This document shows, in pieces, positions 24,029 to 32,916 of a DNA stretch of 56,352 nucleotides. The position numbers were made by a program, and so were the translations under genes. Every line of letters starts with the position of its first letter. The stretch's first letter is position 1. The DNA is taken from NCBI GenBank assembly GCA_016927065.1, contig JAFGNJ010000017.1, forward strand, positions 1-56,352, given 5' to 3'. The notes beneath the pieces are model-generated. The model worked only from the letters and a program-made list of their open reading frames with translations. It ran no database searches and was not told the origin of the DNA. The stretch is from Deltaproteobacteria bacterium. GTDB lineage: Bacteria > Desulfobacterota > B13-G15 > RBG-16-54-18.

Positions 24029-24820
24029 GTGAATATTCTGGTCTTGGTAAAGCAAGTGCCTGACAGTGAGGCGCTGGTCCAGGTGAAGGGGGAGGGATCA
24101 GGTGTTGAAGTGGAAGATCGCTATACCCTCAATTTCTTTGATTCACTGGCAGTGGAAGAGGCGTTGCAAATCAAAGAACAAACAGGTGCAGGCACTGTGA
24201 CGGTACTCTCCCTCGGGGGGCAGAAGGCCATCGAAGCCCTTCGCACTGCGATAGCCATGGGTGCGGCTGAGGCTGTCTTGTTGGAGGATCCTGCGTTTGA
24301 GAACGGTGATGAGTATGCTACGGCCAAGGCTTTAGCCGCAGCAGCGAAGGGAATGGAGTGGGACATGATCCTCTGTGGTAAAGAAGCCTTTGATGATTCG
24401 TCGGGGATTGTGGGTCCACTTCTTGCGGAGTTTTTGGGAATTCCCCTTGTCACGACTGTGGTCAAGCTTGATTTCATTTCTGAGGAACAGGCTGTTGTCG
24501 TAGAACGAGAGATAGAGGGGGGGAAGGAGGTTATTAAGGCCCCACTTCCCGTTCTCCTCTCGGCTCAGAAGGGACTTAATGAACCCAGGGTGGCGTCTGT
24601 AATGGGTGTAATGAAGGCCATGCAGACGGAGATCAAAAAGCTCGATCTTGCCGCTGTTGGACTCTCCCAGTCAGAGGTGGGAAAAGCGGGGAGCAAAGAA
24701 GAGATTCTGCGGTATCATCGTCCCCCTGAACGCCCCCCGGTTACCATGATCCAAGGGGAGGCAACAGAGGTGGTGCGGCAGGTGGTAGCACTTCTCAAAG
24801 ACGAAGCTAAAATACTCTAG
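24029..24820 (+). CDS. fixA: Electron transfer flavoprotein beta subunit (FixA)
   Basis: A 263-residue EtfB/FixA with the family's N-terminal LVLVKQVPDSEALVQVKGEG, the NFFDSLAVEEALQIKEQTG segment, and GKEAFDDSSGIVGPLLAEFLGIP. Together with the alpha subunit it forms a soluble FAD/AMP- or FAD-containing heterodimer that passes electrons between dehydrogenases and FixCX. Start GTG 24029 with AGGAGG 6 nt upstream. First gene of a compact four-gene operon (10 nt to fixB). Whether it bifurcates electrons cannot be decided from sequence alone. Confidence 0.95.
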   Translation: MNILVLVKQVPDSEALVQVKGEGSGVEVEDRYTLNFFDSLAVEEALQIKEQTGAGTVTVLSLGGQKAIEALRTAIAMGAAEAVLLEDPAFENGDEYATAKALAAAAKGMEWDMILCGKEAFDDSSGIVGPLLAEFLGIPLVTTVVKLDFISEEQAVVVEREIEGGKEVIKAPLPVLLSAQKGLNEPRVASVMGVMKAMQTEIKKLDLAAVGLSQSEVGKAGSKEEILRYHRPPERPPVTMIQGEATEVVRQVVALLKDEAKIL

Positions 24821-24830
24821 GAGGCATACG

Positions 24831-25814
24831 ATGGCCGGAGATGTATGGGTATTTGCTGAATATCAAGCTGGGAAGATCAGAAAGACAAGCCTTGAGGTTT
24901 TGAGTAAGGGGCGTGAATTGGCTGAGCAGTTAGGCTCGGGATTAGGCGTTCTGTTACTTGGTTCAGGGGTCGATGGACTCGCACAGGAACTAACCGCCTA
25001 TGCGGATACAGTATATTACGGTGACAATCCCCTCTTAGAGAAATACAATAACGATGTGTATTATCAGATAATCGCTGCTCTGGCTGAAAAAGAAAAGCCT
25101 CACATACTTCTGGCTGGTGCCACCTTTTTGGCTAGAGACCTTTTTCCCCGTCTGGCGGGGAGACTAAAGACCGGTATCGCTGTGGATTGTCTCAGCCTCG
25201 AGATGGGGGATGATGGCTCTCTGATAGCCAGAAGGCCTCTTTTTGGTGGGAAAGTATTAGCCGATGTAGTCTGTCGTGAAGGGAGGCCCCAGATTGCCCT
25301 TGTGCGTCCCAATACGTTTTCCCTTCCCGATGTGCAAAGCCCCGCTCAGGGAAAGGTTCTTCCATTGGATGTTACCGTCGATACTTCCCAGGTAAAACTC
25401 GAGGTTCTGGATGTGACAAGAATGGCCAAGGAGCGACTCGATCTCACTGAGGCAGAGATCATTGTCACCGGAGGCAGGGGAATGAAAGGGGCTGAGAACT
25501 TTCAGTTACTGGATGATCTTGCCGATGTCCTTGGCGCCACCGTTGGAGCTACCCGGGGGGTGGTGGACAATGGCTGGCGAACCCATGACGATCAAGTAGG
25601 TAAAAGCGGTAAAACCGTTTCCCCCAAACTTTACTTTGCTGTAGGGCTTTCAGGAGCAATTCATCATGTAATGGGGATGAATACCTCCAAGGTGGTAGTG
25701 GCCATCAACAAGGATCCACAGGCCCCTATTTTTCAATACGCCGACTATGGAGTATTGGGAGACCTTTTTGAGATTGTGCCCCTTTTGACCGAAACATTGA
25801 AGAAGGAGATTTAA
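24831..25814 (+). CDS. fixB: Electron transfer flavoprotein alpha subunit (FixB)
   Basis: A 327-residue EtfA/FixB. The C-terminal FAD-binding domain contains the hallmark VTGGRGMKGAENF (about residue 216), GATRGVVDNGWRTHDDQVGKSGKTVSPKLY split over the 240s-260s, and AVGLSGAIHHVMGMNTSKVVVAINKDP. N-terminal domain is the ETF fold (VWVFAEYQAG). ATG 24831 with AGGAGG in the intergenic 10 nt. Partner of the preceding beta subunit. Confidence 0.96.
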   Translation: MAGDVWVFAEYQAGKIRKTSLEVLSKGRELAEQLGSGLGVLLLGSGVDGLAQELTAYADTVYYGDNPLLEKYNNDVYYQIIAALAEKEKPHILLAGATFLARDLFPRLAGRLKTGIAVDCLSLEMGDDGSLIARRPLFGGKVLADVVCREGRPQIALVRPNTFSLPDVQSPAQGKVLPLDVTVDTSQVKLEVLDVTRMAKERLDLTEAEIIVTGGRGMKGAENFQLLDDLADVLGATVGATRGVVDNGWRTHDDQVGKSGKTVSPKLYFAVGLSGAIHHVMGMNTSKVVVAINKDPQAPIFQYADYGVLGDLFEIVPLLTETLKKEI

Positions 25815-25827
25815 AAAGGGTAATCTC

Positions 25828-27117
25828 ATGGAACAAGTCGACGTCGTAGTCGTTGGAGGGGGAATTGGGGGATTGACGTGCGCCTATTGTCTTGCCCAAG
25901 AGGGGATGCAGGTACTGGTCTTGGAGCGAGGAGACCACCCCGGCAGTAAAAATGTGACAGGAGGAAGAATCTATCTTCGCCCGTTACAATCCTACCTTCC
26001 TGAAATTTTGAATGCGGCTCCCCTCGAACGAGCGGTCACAAAAGAAGTGATCACCATGATGGGTGAAGACTCTTCTTGCACTGTACAGTTCACTTCGGAT
26101 AAGTTCCGTGAACAGCCTCTGCATAGCCATACGATCTTGCGGTCTCGATTCGATAAATGGTTTGGAGAACGAGTGATCGAGAAGGGCGGTTTCATAATAC
26201 CGCAGCGGAGGGTAACCGATCTCATGAAAGATGATGGTCGGATAGTGGGGGTGGTGTCAGAAGAGGAGGAAATCCCCGCCAATGTGGTCGTTGCCGCCGA
26301 TGGCGCTCTTTCTCTGATGGCTGAACAGGCGGGTCTGAGGGGACCACTGGCACCCAGATATGCTGCGGTTGCCCTTAAGGAGGTCATTAAGTTTACGCCA
26401 GAGATCATCGAGGAACGGTTCGGCTTGGCGCCGGGGGAAGGCGCAGCACATCTTTTCTTCGGTTCAATTACACAGGGGATCTTTGGCGGCGGATTTCTCT
26501 ACACCAATCGTGACACTATTTCTCTTGGGGTGGTGTTGGGCATAGAATCCTTTGTACAAAGCGGGCAGGCGGCTGAAACACATCAGATCTTTGAGGCGTT
26601 CAAAGATAGGAAAGAGATAGCGTCTCTTCTTAAGGATGGGAAATTGGTCGAGTACTCCGCCCATCTCATACCCGAAGGGGGGAATAGACCTCTTCCTCAG
26701 CCTTATGGTGACGGGATTCTGGTGGTGGGGGATGCTGCTGGGTTTACCCTCAATTTGGGAGTTACCGTGCGGGGAATGGAGTACGCCGTGGCATCGGGAT
26801 ACTTGGCTGCTCAGACGATCAAAAAAGCCAAGGTCATGGGGGATTTTTCCGCTTCGACCCTCGCTCAGTATGAGACGTTACTCAGAGAGAGTTTTGTTCT
26901 TCAGGACATGAATACCTTCCGGAATAGTCTGGATATCTTGGAGAACCGTCGGATGGTTGGCTTTTATCCTCAATGGATCTGCAAGGTTTTGGAAGAAATT
27001 TTCTGGATAGGGGAGGGGCCCAAAAAGCGGATTTCTGCCACGGCCTGGAACGGGGTCAAGGAGGGGTTGCTTAACCCCACCGGTCTCAAGGACCTGTGGA
27101 GATTAAAGAGGATATGA
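25828..27117 (+). CDS. fixC: FAD-dependent ETF-quinone oxidoreductase-like protein (FixC)
   Basis: A 429-residue flavoprotein with the N-terminal dinucleotide motif VVVGGGIGGLTCAYCLAQEG (residues about 5-24), the FAD-contact GSKNVTGGRIYLRPLQSYLP, and the second FAD site GDGILVVGDAAGFTLNLG near residue 295. It belongs to the ETF-QO/FixC family that takes electrons from the ETF and passes them to the FixX ferredoxin and quinone. It starts 13 nt after fixB and overlaps fixX by an ATGA. Confidence 0.95.
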   Translation: MEQVDVVVVGGGIGGLTCAYCLAQEGMQVLVLERGDHPGSKNVTGGRIYLRPLQSYLPEILNAAPLERAVTKEVITMMGEDSSCTVQFTSDKFREQPLHSHTILRSRFDKWFGERVIEKGGFIIPQRRVTDLMKDDGRIVGVVSEEEEIPANVVVAADGALSLMAEQAGLRGPLAPRYAAVALKEVIKFTPEIIEERFGLAPGEGAAHLFFGSITQGIFGGGFLYTNRDTISLGVVLGIESFVQSGQAAETHQIFEAFKDRKEIASLLKDGKLVEYSAHLIPEGGNRPLPQPYGDGILVVGDAAGFTLNLGVTVRGMEYAVASGYLAAQTIKKAKVMGDFSASTLAQYETLLRESFVLQDMNTFRNSLDILENRRMVGFYPQWICKVLEEIFWIGEGPKKRISATAWNGVKEGLLNPTGLKDLWRLKRI

Positions 27118-27392
27118 TGGATCCTGCATCTAAGCTCAGCGTTGATGCCTTCAAAAACGATCAGGTGCCACATATAATCGTACGGCAAGAAATCTGTCTG
27201 CAATGTGACCTCAAGCCCTGTCTCCGCATCTGTCCTGCAGGGCTCTATTCCATAAGTGAAGAGACGAGAGAAATCTTGCTAGAATATACGGGCTGCCTGG
27301 AGTGTGGTAGTTGCCGAGTAGTTTGTCCCCATGGGGCTTTGGAATGGTATTACCCTCGGGGAGGATTTGGTGTTCAGTACCGGTATGGATAA
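27114..27392 (+). CDS. fixX: Ferredoxin-like protein FixX
   Basis: A 92-residue 4Fe-4S protein. Cysteine clusters are CLQCDLKPCLRICP (around residue 30) and CLECGSCRVVCPHGALEW (around 62), with the C-terminal GGFGVQYRYG tail typical of FixX. It connects FixC to the quinone pool. The reading frame opens upstream at 27096, but the ATG at 27114 overlaps the fixC stop (ATGA) and is more likely. An ATG follows immediately at 27117. Confidence 0.92.
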   Translation: MMDPASKLSVDAFKNDQVPHIIVRQEICLQCDLKPCLRICPAGLYSISEETREILLEYTGCLECGSCRVVCPHGALEWYYPRGGFGVQYRYG

Positions 27393-27478
27393 GGGGGCTA
27401 AGAGCTTTATGTCGGATATAACATGAATACATGAGATGAAAACCACTCTAATTGAGATGCCTTATGGAAAAAGTAAAA

Positions 27479-27523
27479 GGGAGACGTTATTGTTTTGGTT
27501 CGTTGCCAGTAACAACGTCTCCC
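27479..27523. repeat. Ten-bp inverted repeat, probable terminator or REP remnant
   Basis: GGGAGACGTT (27479-27488) pairs exactly with AACGTCTCCC (27514-27523), loop 25 nt. It lies in the gap after fixX and carries the core AACAACGTCTCCC that recurs near 51364-51375. It could double as a bidirectional transcription barrier between fixX and the convergent gene. T-richness is only moderate (AGTTGTTTCTCTTC). Confidence 0.45.
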
Positions 27524-27584
27524 AGTTGTTTCTCTTCTATAAGTTTATTTTATTACCGATCTATACCTAACCAGTAGTTTTTCC

Positions 27585-29162
27585 TTATGGGCGCGTTACC
27601 AATTCAAAGTTTTGGGGCCTAATGCGCGGGGTTGGCCACGCCCCAACTTTTTTGCTCGCGCCGTACGGTTCATTCGCATACGCCACAAAAATATACCCTG
27701 CTTCATCGCGTATAGTTTGACCTATTTTTGAGAGAAGTTCACTCCGTTTTGCAGGATCAAATTCTTGCTCAAGCTGGGCTAACATAGTCTCTATGTCGTT
27801 CGAGGTATAGGCTGCAAATGGGCTCTTCGCGGTATTGCCGGCTTTTAATCCGGTGACTACACCAGCGAAGGCCATACCTCTATGCATCCAACAATAATCA
27901 GTGGCCTTGCCAGTTGTCCAGGCCGCCCTCACCGTCCCGTAATCAGTCGGCACGACCTTCACGTCAATGCCTATCTGCTTTAAATAAATGGCGACGGCTT
28001 CGCCAATGATAGGAAGCTCGGCTCCGGGACTTGTCTTAAAAGTTTTCAGGGTCATTTGGAAGCCATTAGGGTATCCGGCTTCCTTGAGCAACTTCTTTGC
28101 CTTGCGTGGATTATAGGGGTAGGGTTTTAGTGCAAGCCACTCAAGAAATGGTTGATCGGATGCCGCAGGTTTTGCTTCGCCCATAAAAAGGATTTCCACG
28201 ATCGCTTCTTTATCAACGGCATAATTGAGAGCCTGTCGCACCCTCTTATCAGCCCACGGAACGTTTGGGTTGTATCGTGCGGGATCATTCAGTACCAATC
28301 CCCCTAACCGCACTACGGGCACCCAATTATAGGGGATTGAAACAATCTTAAGTCCCGATGCCTTTACCGAGTTAATAGAATCGTATGTAATGGGTGCGAG
28401 GTCTACCTCACCCGATTTCAGCATCTTCACCCGGGTTGCCTCATCCGACACACGCAGGAAGGTGATATACTTGAAAGCGGGTTTTACACGCCAGTGATTT
28501 TCGACACCCTCAATAGTCTCAAGGGTTATAGAGGACCTTACTCGATGTTCAGCGAGCGTGTACGGACCTGTCCCAATGGGATTGGCGTCTGCTTCTTGCT
28601 CGCCCACCTCTTCAACATATTTTTTGCAAACAATAAAATGCTGCGATCCATCGCTAGCAAGAGCGGTTGGAAATTCAATGTCCGGTTGCTTGAGATAAAA
28701 AATAACTTTGTATGGTTCGGGGGTTTCTATCCTCTCGATGAGGTTTCGCAGTTCAGAACCGGTGCTCGCTCTTGAAGCAGGAGCCGCTATCTTTTCGAAG
28801 CTATATTTGACATCTTCGGAAGTGAGTTCGCCCCATCCTTTGTGGAATTGGACACCTTTACGGAGCTCGAAAGTCCACGTCTTGCCATCCTTTGACATCT
28901 CCCATTTCGTAGCCAGCCCAGGTTTCGCCGCCTCTGTGTTTGGATCCCGATACACTAAGTATTCGCTTATCGGGGTAAGGTAGATCATCCGCATTGTTCC
29001 CCCTGTCCAGGGCAGGAAATTTTCACTGAAATAGGATGGCATCGCAACAACCAACGTGTCGTTTGGTGCCCGGCCTGCCTCTGGCGTTTGGGAAAAACCG
29101 ACTGTTGGCACGCTTAAGGCTATTACAAGAGCTAGCACGCTATAGACTATTTTAAGCTTCAT
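27585..29162 (-). CDS. Solitary substrate-binding protein, family 5
   Basis: A 525-residue periplasmic binding protein of the same SBP_bac_5 family as the lipoprotein at 4626. It has a signal peptide (MKLKIVYSVLALVIALSVPTVG) with a cleavage site after VGFSQ, so it is soluble rather than lipid-anchored. Family landmarks are GLATKWEMSKDGKTWTFELR, GVQFHKGWGELTSEDVKYSF, NPIGTGPYTLAEHRVR and RQALNYAVDKEAIVEILFMG. No permease or ATPase genes are adjacent, so it must work with a transporter elsewhere or act as a sensor input. Region is AT-richer than the fix operon. Confidence 0.93.
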   Translation of the reverse strand: MKLKIVYSVLALVIALSVPTVGFSQTPEAGRAPNDTLVVAMPSYFSENFLPWTGGTMRMIYLTPISEYLVYRDPNTEAAKPGLATKWEMSKDGKTWTFELRKGVQFHKGWGELTSEDVKYSFEKIAAPASRASTGSELRNLIERIETPEPYKVIFYLKQPDIEFPTALASDGSQHFIVCKKYVEEVGEQEADANPIGTGPYTLAEHRVRSSITLETIEGVENHWRVKPAFKYITFLRVSDEATRVKMLKSGEVDLAPITYDSINSVKASGLKIVSIPYNWVPVVRLGGLVLNDPARYNPNVPWADKRVRQALNYAVDKEAIVEILFMGEAKPAASDQPFLEWLALKPYPYNPRKAKKLLKEAGYPNGFQMTLKTFKTSPGAELPIIGEAVAIYLKQIGIDVKVVPTDYGTVRAAWTTGKATDYCWMHRGMAFAGVVTGLKAGNTAKSPFAAYTSNDIETMLAQLEQEFDPAKRSELLSKIGQTIRDEAGYIFVAYANEPYGASKKVGAWPTPRIRPQNFELVTRP

Positions 29163-29412
29163 ATTGCATTAACCTCCTTTTTTGAACTGATTTACGCATT
29201 TAAGAGACCCGCTAATTTTCGCTATTTTCTTAATTTTCGATTTTGTCCTAAGAAAACACTGCATTTTGAATGCCAATTATGCTTCAAATAAATATTACTC
29301 TCGCTTTGTTTTCTCAAGGAATTAATCAACCCCTTTCTTTTCCCCCGGTACTCCAAAGGAATTTGCTGAATCCTCCTTTTATATAAATATTTTAATGTGC
29401 TTTTTTCTAAAA

Positions 29413-29442
29413 GTCAACACAAATTAGGGTGATTGTGTCAAC
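29413..29442. promoter_or_regulatory. Operator-like inverted repeat
   Basis: ACACAA (29417-29422) and TTGTGT (29433-29438) with outer GT/AC at 29413-29414 and 29441-29442, so the half-site GTNNACACAA is repeated in inverted form across 10 nt. A transcription-factor site upstream of the binding-protein gene is plausible. Confidence 0.35.
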
Positions 29443-29499
29443 ATTATTTGTTTGTAAAAGAAAAACAATTATTGATCCTTGAGATAATAGAACTTTTTA

Positions 29500-29528
29500 T
29501 TGACCATTTTAGCCAAATTTAATAATAT
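29500..29528 (+). promoter_or_regulatory. Promoter candidate for the Cache-HAMP gene
   Basis: TTGACC (29500-29505), 17-nt spacer, TAATAT (29523-29528). The gene begins at 29816, so the leader would be about 280 nt. Confidence 0.4.
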
Positions 29529-29815
29529 TAGTCTAATAGAGGGGTGATTTAGTTTGCTAATTTGAATATTGATTAAGGAGGCTTAGAGCGAGAAAAATGA
29601 CTATTTTTGTCACTTTAAAGAACAAAAAAAGGAACGCTTCTAACGCTGCCGGAAAGACTTTAAGCCTTTATGTCCTATACACCTGTATATCTATGAAATT
29701 TAGTTTTTAATTACGGTCAGAAAAAACAGAGGTGTTGGCATTCAAAATGCAAGTAAAATTTATAATTAAATAAAGAAGACAGTCTCTTAAGCAAGACTTT
29801 AAAAGGAGGATCACT

Positions 29816-30775
29816 ATGGCAAAGAAGAGAGCTGGGATGGGTTTGTTACCCAAACTGTTAATAGGTTTTTTGGTTCCTGTGCTGTTGGGCTTTTTCGCGT
29901 TGGGCAGTATATATTTTTTCAGCTGGAGCATTGGACCAGTAGAGGTGACCAGTATTCGCGATATGGGTACTAATACCCTTACTGAATTGAAGACATTTTT
30001 TCTGTTGGAGTCCAGAATCTCAATGGGACGGCTCGTGGAACGAAGCATTCAAGACAAGGCCCTGAGTGTGGCGAAGCAAATAGAAATTTTTATTAAAGCT
30101 GATCCTAAAAAGAAAATTGGAGATCTGTTAAAGGACTCAGAGCTTCAAGCCATAGCTGTCCAAGAGGTTGGAGAAAATGATTATACAGCCGTTTTTGATA
30201 AGGAGGGTTTGAATTATTTCCATATAAACCCCGAATTTGTGGGGAAAAATATACGAGATCTTTTTCAGCAAAATCCTGAGATGCTGAAAATTATGGAAGG
30301 CGGATTAAAAGACGCCACCTCAGGTTATTATGATTGGACGGATAAGGATGGAAAGAGTATTCCAAAATTTATTTATGTTAAGCCGATACCAGACACCGAC
30401 CTCGTTCTCGTTGCAGACGCCTCTGTTGAAGAATTGTCGCGGCCTTCCAGCACCATTGAAAGCAGGGTGACGAGAATCGAGAGTAGATATTTGAATGAAT
30501 ACGAGAAAAATTTTAAGGTTTTCTTCTTAATTATTTTGGGCACCTTTATTGTTATTGTGATAGTATTTGTCCTGTTCTCCCGTTCGTTGGTTTATCCTAT
30601 TCATCACCTCTCAGAAGTGGCTGATAGAATCAGTATGGGAGATTTGGACACCCCCATTGATGTTAAGGCCAAAGGAGAGGTGGGTGTTTTGGCAGAATCG
30701 ATCGAGAGAATGCAGGCCAGTGTACGGGCAGCTATCAAGCGATTGCAAAGAAGTAGAGGTGAAACAGAAACATAA
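29816..30775 (+). CDS. Membrane sensor with Cache-like and HAMP domains but no output domain
   Basis: A 319-residue protein with two membrane helices: residues about 14-36 (KLLIGFLVPVLLGFFALGSI) and about 238-260 (VFFLIILGTFIVIVIVFVLF). The extracytoplasmic part (37-235) looks like a single Cache sensor (YTAVFDKEGLNYFHINPEFVG, then GYYDWTDKDGKSIPKFIY). A HAMP linker follows (SRSLVYPIHHLSEVADRISMGDLDTPIDV) and the protein then ends in a short helix, AIKRLQRSRG, where histidine kinases, cyclases or chemoreceptors would continue. AAAAGGAGG precedes ATG 29816. It ends in a strong terminator. The signal must be passed to a separate protein. Confidence 0.85.
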   Translation: MAKKRAGMGLLPKLLIGFLVPVLLGFFALGSIYFFSWSIGPVEVTSIRDMGTNTLTELKTFFLLESRISMGRLVERSIQDKALSVAKQIEIFIKADPKKKIGDLLKDSELQAIAVQEVGENDYTAVFDKEGLNYFHINPEFVGKNIRDLFQQNPEMLKIMEGGLKDATSGYYDWTDKDGKSIPKFIYVKPIPDTDLVLVADASVEELSRPSSTIESRVTRIESRYLNEYEKNFKVFFLIILGTFIVIVIVFVLFSRSLVYPIHHLSEVADRISMGDLDTPIDVKAKGEVGVLAESIERMQASVRAAIKRLQRSRGETET

Positions 30776-30879
30776 TATTTCTTTAAAGAGACAAAACTTA
30801 GTTGTGAGTAGTTGGAGGAGAAGATATTCGTAATGTGCAGAAGACAAAACTAACCTAATTTTACAAATTCTTATCAGTC

Positions 30880-30913
30880 TAAAAAAGGTTCCCTGTTATT
30901 GGGGAACCTTTTT
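30880..30913 (+). terminator. Rho-independent terminator
   Basis: AAAAAAGGTTCCC (30880-30892) and GGGAACCTTTTTT (30901-30913) form 13 perfect base pairs around an 8-nt loop, ending in T6. It is 104 nt after the Cache-HAMP stop. The A-rich 5' arm makes it bidirectional. Confidence 0.85.
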
Positions 30914-31046
30914 TATAGGGATTTGTCATTTAATATTCACCAAATATTCTTTGTAACTTTGCCATACGTTCCCCTTCGGGTTGCTATTTTTTGGTAATGA
31001 TTTCCCCTAAGGCCTATGCCGCAATGGTTTTTTGATTGCTAGTATA

Positions 31047-31151
31047 GTGGGGGAAAACACGGTACAGGCTATGGGGTTTTAGGGGGGTTCCTGATACCAC
31101 AGCGTTGGCTGGCACCAACGCAGGAGCTTTGGGAGCCCTGTTTTCCCCCAC
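31047..31151. repeat. Branched inverted-repeat element (MITE or structured RNA)
   Basis: GTGGGGGAAAACA (31047-31059) and TGTTTTCCCCCAC (31139-31151) are a perfect 13-bp inverted repeat. Inside lie two further hairpins: GGTACAGG (31061-31068) with CCTGATACC (31090-31098; one bulged A) and GCGTTGG (31102-31108) with CCAACGC (31115-31121). The whole folds as a three-way junction. It has no T-run and no coding role. Confidence 0.5.
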
Positions 31152-31372
31152 CTGTAATATAGCAAACCTATCAAACCTTGTAAACACCCTAAAATTTGAA
31201 TCTGCTCCTGACCATGAGCAAAAAAGGACCGCTTTTGGGAGAAACGATAATTGGGCAAAAAAAATCTCCTTCCTTTGCCGCCGCATGTGTTATCTCTCAA
31301 TTATTCAATTTTTGGTTGTCAAAAAACCTTGCCAATTGTCATGGCTTTCAGGCATGATTTTTTACACCACAA

Positions 31373-32728
31373 TTAAACTACACCATACGCAAGCATTGCT
31401 GTAGCTACTTTCATGAAACCAGCAATGTTGGCGCCGGTCATATAATCCCCTTTTCTCCCATATTCTTCTGCAGCGTCAAGGCAAGCCTTATGGATTTCTT
31501 TCATGATGAGCTTAAGCCTGTTGTCAACTTCTTCCCGAGTCCAAGGCATTTTAATACTGTTCTGGGTCATCTCCAGTCCTGACGTTGCAACCCCTCCTGC
31601 GTTTGCTGCCTTTCCAGGTCCATACAAGACATTACTTTCTTGGTATACTTCAATGGCTTCGGGGGGTGATGGCATATTAGCGCCCTCTGAAATGCAGAAA
31701 CACCCATTTTTAACCAAGGCCGCGGCGTTTTTGCCATCGATTTCATTCTGGGTGGCGCTTGGGACCGCTATATCAACTTTGATGCCCTGCTCACGAATAA
31801 CATCCCATATGTTTTTTCCCTCAACACAAAGTACCCCATATTTATCAGCATACTCCTTGATTCTTCCCCTTCGCACATTCTTCAATTCGCAGAGAAAATC
31901 CCATTTCTCGTCACATATTCCCGCTTCGTCGATAATTGAGGCTGTAGAATCACAAAGGGTAATCACTTTTGCTCCAAGTTCATTTGCTTTTGCTACCGCA
32001 TATTGAGCCACATTTCCGGCACCGCTTACCGCAACGACCTTGTCCTTGAAATCCTCACCCCTCGTTGCCAACATTTCCGCTGCAAAATAAACGGCACCGT
32101 ATCCGGTTGCTTCAGGTCTGACAAGGCTTCCTCCATACTCAAGGCCCTTGCCGGTTAAAACTCCCGTATGCTCATTAACGATCTTCTTATAATAACCGTA
32201 CAGATAGCCGATTTCCCGTGCACCAACGCCTATATCACCGGCAGGGACATCGATATCGGCACCAATATGCCTGAATAACTCGCGCATAAAGGCTTGGCAG
32301 AAACGCATCACCTCGGTGTCTGATTTTCCTTTGGGATCAAAGTCAGAGCCACCTTTTGCTCCACCCATGGGAAGCGTTGTCAAAGAATTCTTGAAAATCT
32401 GTTCAAAACCGAGGAATTTCAAGATTCCAAGATCTACCGAAGGATGAAATCGTAAACCTCCCTTGTATGGTCCAATGGCATTATTAAACTGCACCCTAAA
32501 CCCCCTGTTCACCTGTACTTCTCCCTGGTCGTCAACCCACGGAACCCGAAACATAATGACTCTGTCTGGTTCAACGATTCTTTCGTAGATTTTTGCTTTA
32601 ACGAATTCTGGATGTCTCTCAACAGTGGGTTCAAGGGAGTGCATGACTTCTTTTACCGCCTGGTGAAATTCTGTTTGATCTGGATCATGCCGTCTTACCT
32701 TTTCGATGACCCCATCAATTACAGTCAT
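31373..32728 (-). CDS. gdhA: Glutamate dehydrogenase (hexameric class)
   Basis: A 451-residue GdhA, which reductively aminates 2-oxoglutarate with ammonia to glutamate, the ammonia-rich route. Marks are FRVQFNNAIGPYKGGLRFHP (residues about 72-91), the catalytic-lysine loop TTLPMGGAKGGSDFDPKGKS near 118, and the Rossmann motif VAVSGAGNVAQYAVAKANELGA near 230. Length matches hexameric bacterial GDHs of about 450 residues, commonly NADP-specific, but the coenzyme is not decided here. AAGGAGG precedes the ATG. It lies 188 bp downstream of the 863-residue gene, with its own promoter candidate between. Confidence 0.96.
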   Translation of the reverse strand: MTVIDGVIEKVRRHDPDQTEFHQAVKEVMHSLEPTVERHPEFVKAKIYERIVEPDRVIMFRVPWVDDQGEVQVNRGFRVQFNNAIGPYKGGLRFHPSVDLGILKFLGFEQIFKNSLTTLPMGGAKGGSDFDPKGKSDTEVMRFCQAFMRELFRHIGADIDVPAGDIGVGAREIGYLYGYYKKIVNEHTGVLTGKGLEYGGSLVRPEATGYGAVYFAAEMLATRGEDFKDKVVAVSGAGNVAQYAVAKANELGAKVITLCDSTASIIDEAGICDEKWDFLCELKNVRRGRIKEYADKYGVLCVEGKNIWDVIREQGIKVDIAVPSATQNEIDGKNAAALVKNGCFCISEGANMPSPPEAIEVYQESNVLYGPGKAANAGGVATSGLEMTQNSIKMPWTREEVDNRLKLIMKEIHKACLDAAEEYGRKGDYMTGANIAGFMKVATAMLAYGVV

Positions 32729-32876
32729 GGTGATACCTCCTTAAGAGTGAGCTGACAGCTAGTTTTTTAAATTCCAAGAAACCTTAGATGATCGACAACT
32801 GAGGATTTTTTTACCATGAAATTTATCTTTGTACAAGCTTTTTAAGATCAACGAAAACGCGAAATATTTTAGAATT

Positions 32877-32905
32877 ATAATAATATAGAGAAGAAATTTC
32901 GTCAG
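32877..32905 (-). promoter_or_regulatory. Promoter candidate of gdhA
   Basis: On the minus strand CTGACG (32905-32900), a 17-nt spacer and TATTAT (32882-32877). A moderate match. The leader would be about 140 nt, and I found no terminator hairpin in it. Confidence 0.35.
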
Positions 32906-32916
32906 TTATCACATGC

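Larger units (their letters stand above)
29163..29815. promoter_or_regulatory. 653-bp AT-rich divergent control region
   Basis: Flanked by the binding-protein gene (minus) and the Cache-HAMP gene (plus). It holds an inverted repeat at 29413-29442, a plus-strand promoter (29500-29528) and an AAGGAGG at 29575-29581 that is 15 nt from an ATG at 29597, too far to support the 37-codon frame there. The binding-protein ribosome-binding site is AAAGGAGG on the minus strand. I see no RNA gene. Confidence 0.45.
30776..31372. other. 597-bp gap with a terminator and a branched inverted-repeat element
   Basis: It contains the terminator of the Cache-HAMP gene (30880-30913) and a structured element at 31047-31151. 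Several open frames cross the second half on both strands but lack ribosome-binding sites, so no gene is called. The last part (31318-31372) is the 3' flank of gdhA and has only a weak GCC/GGC hairpin before T6 on the minus strand. Confidence 0.4.

Noticed and set aside
24029-27392. fixABCX as evidence for nitrogen fixation here
   Set aside because: No nif genes are present. The same cluster also serves other electron-transfer routes.
29597-29710. A 37-codon frame preceded by AAGGAGG
   Set aside because: The spacing of 15 nt is too long and the product looks non-protein-like.
31014-31404. Open frames on both strands across the branched element
   Set aside because: No ribosome-binding sites, and they read through a palindromic structure. 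I treat the region as non-coding.
32729-32916. An ANTAR-type leader for gdhA
   Set aside because: Neither paired hexaloop hairpins nor a terminator were found on the minus strand.
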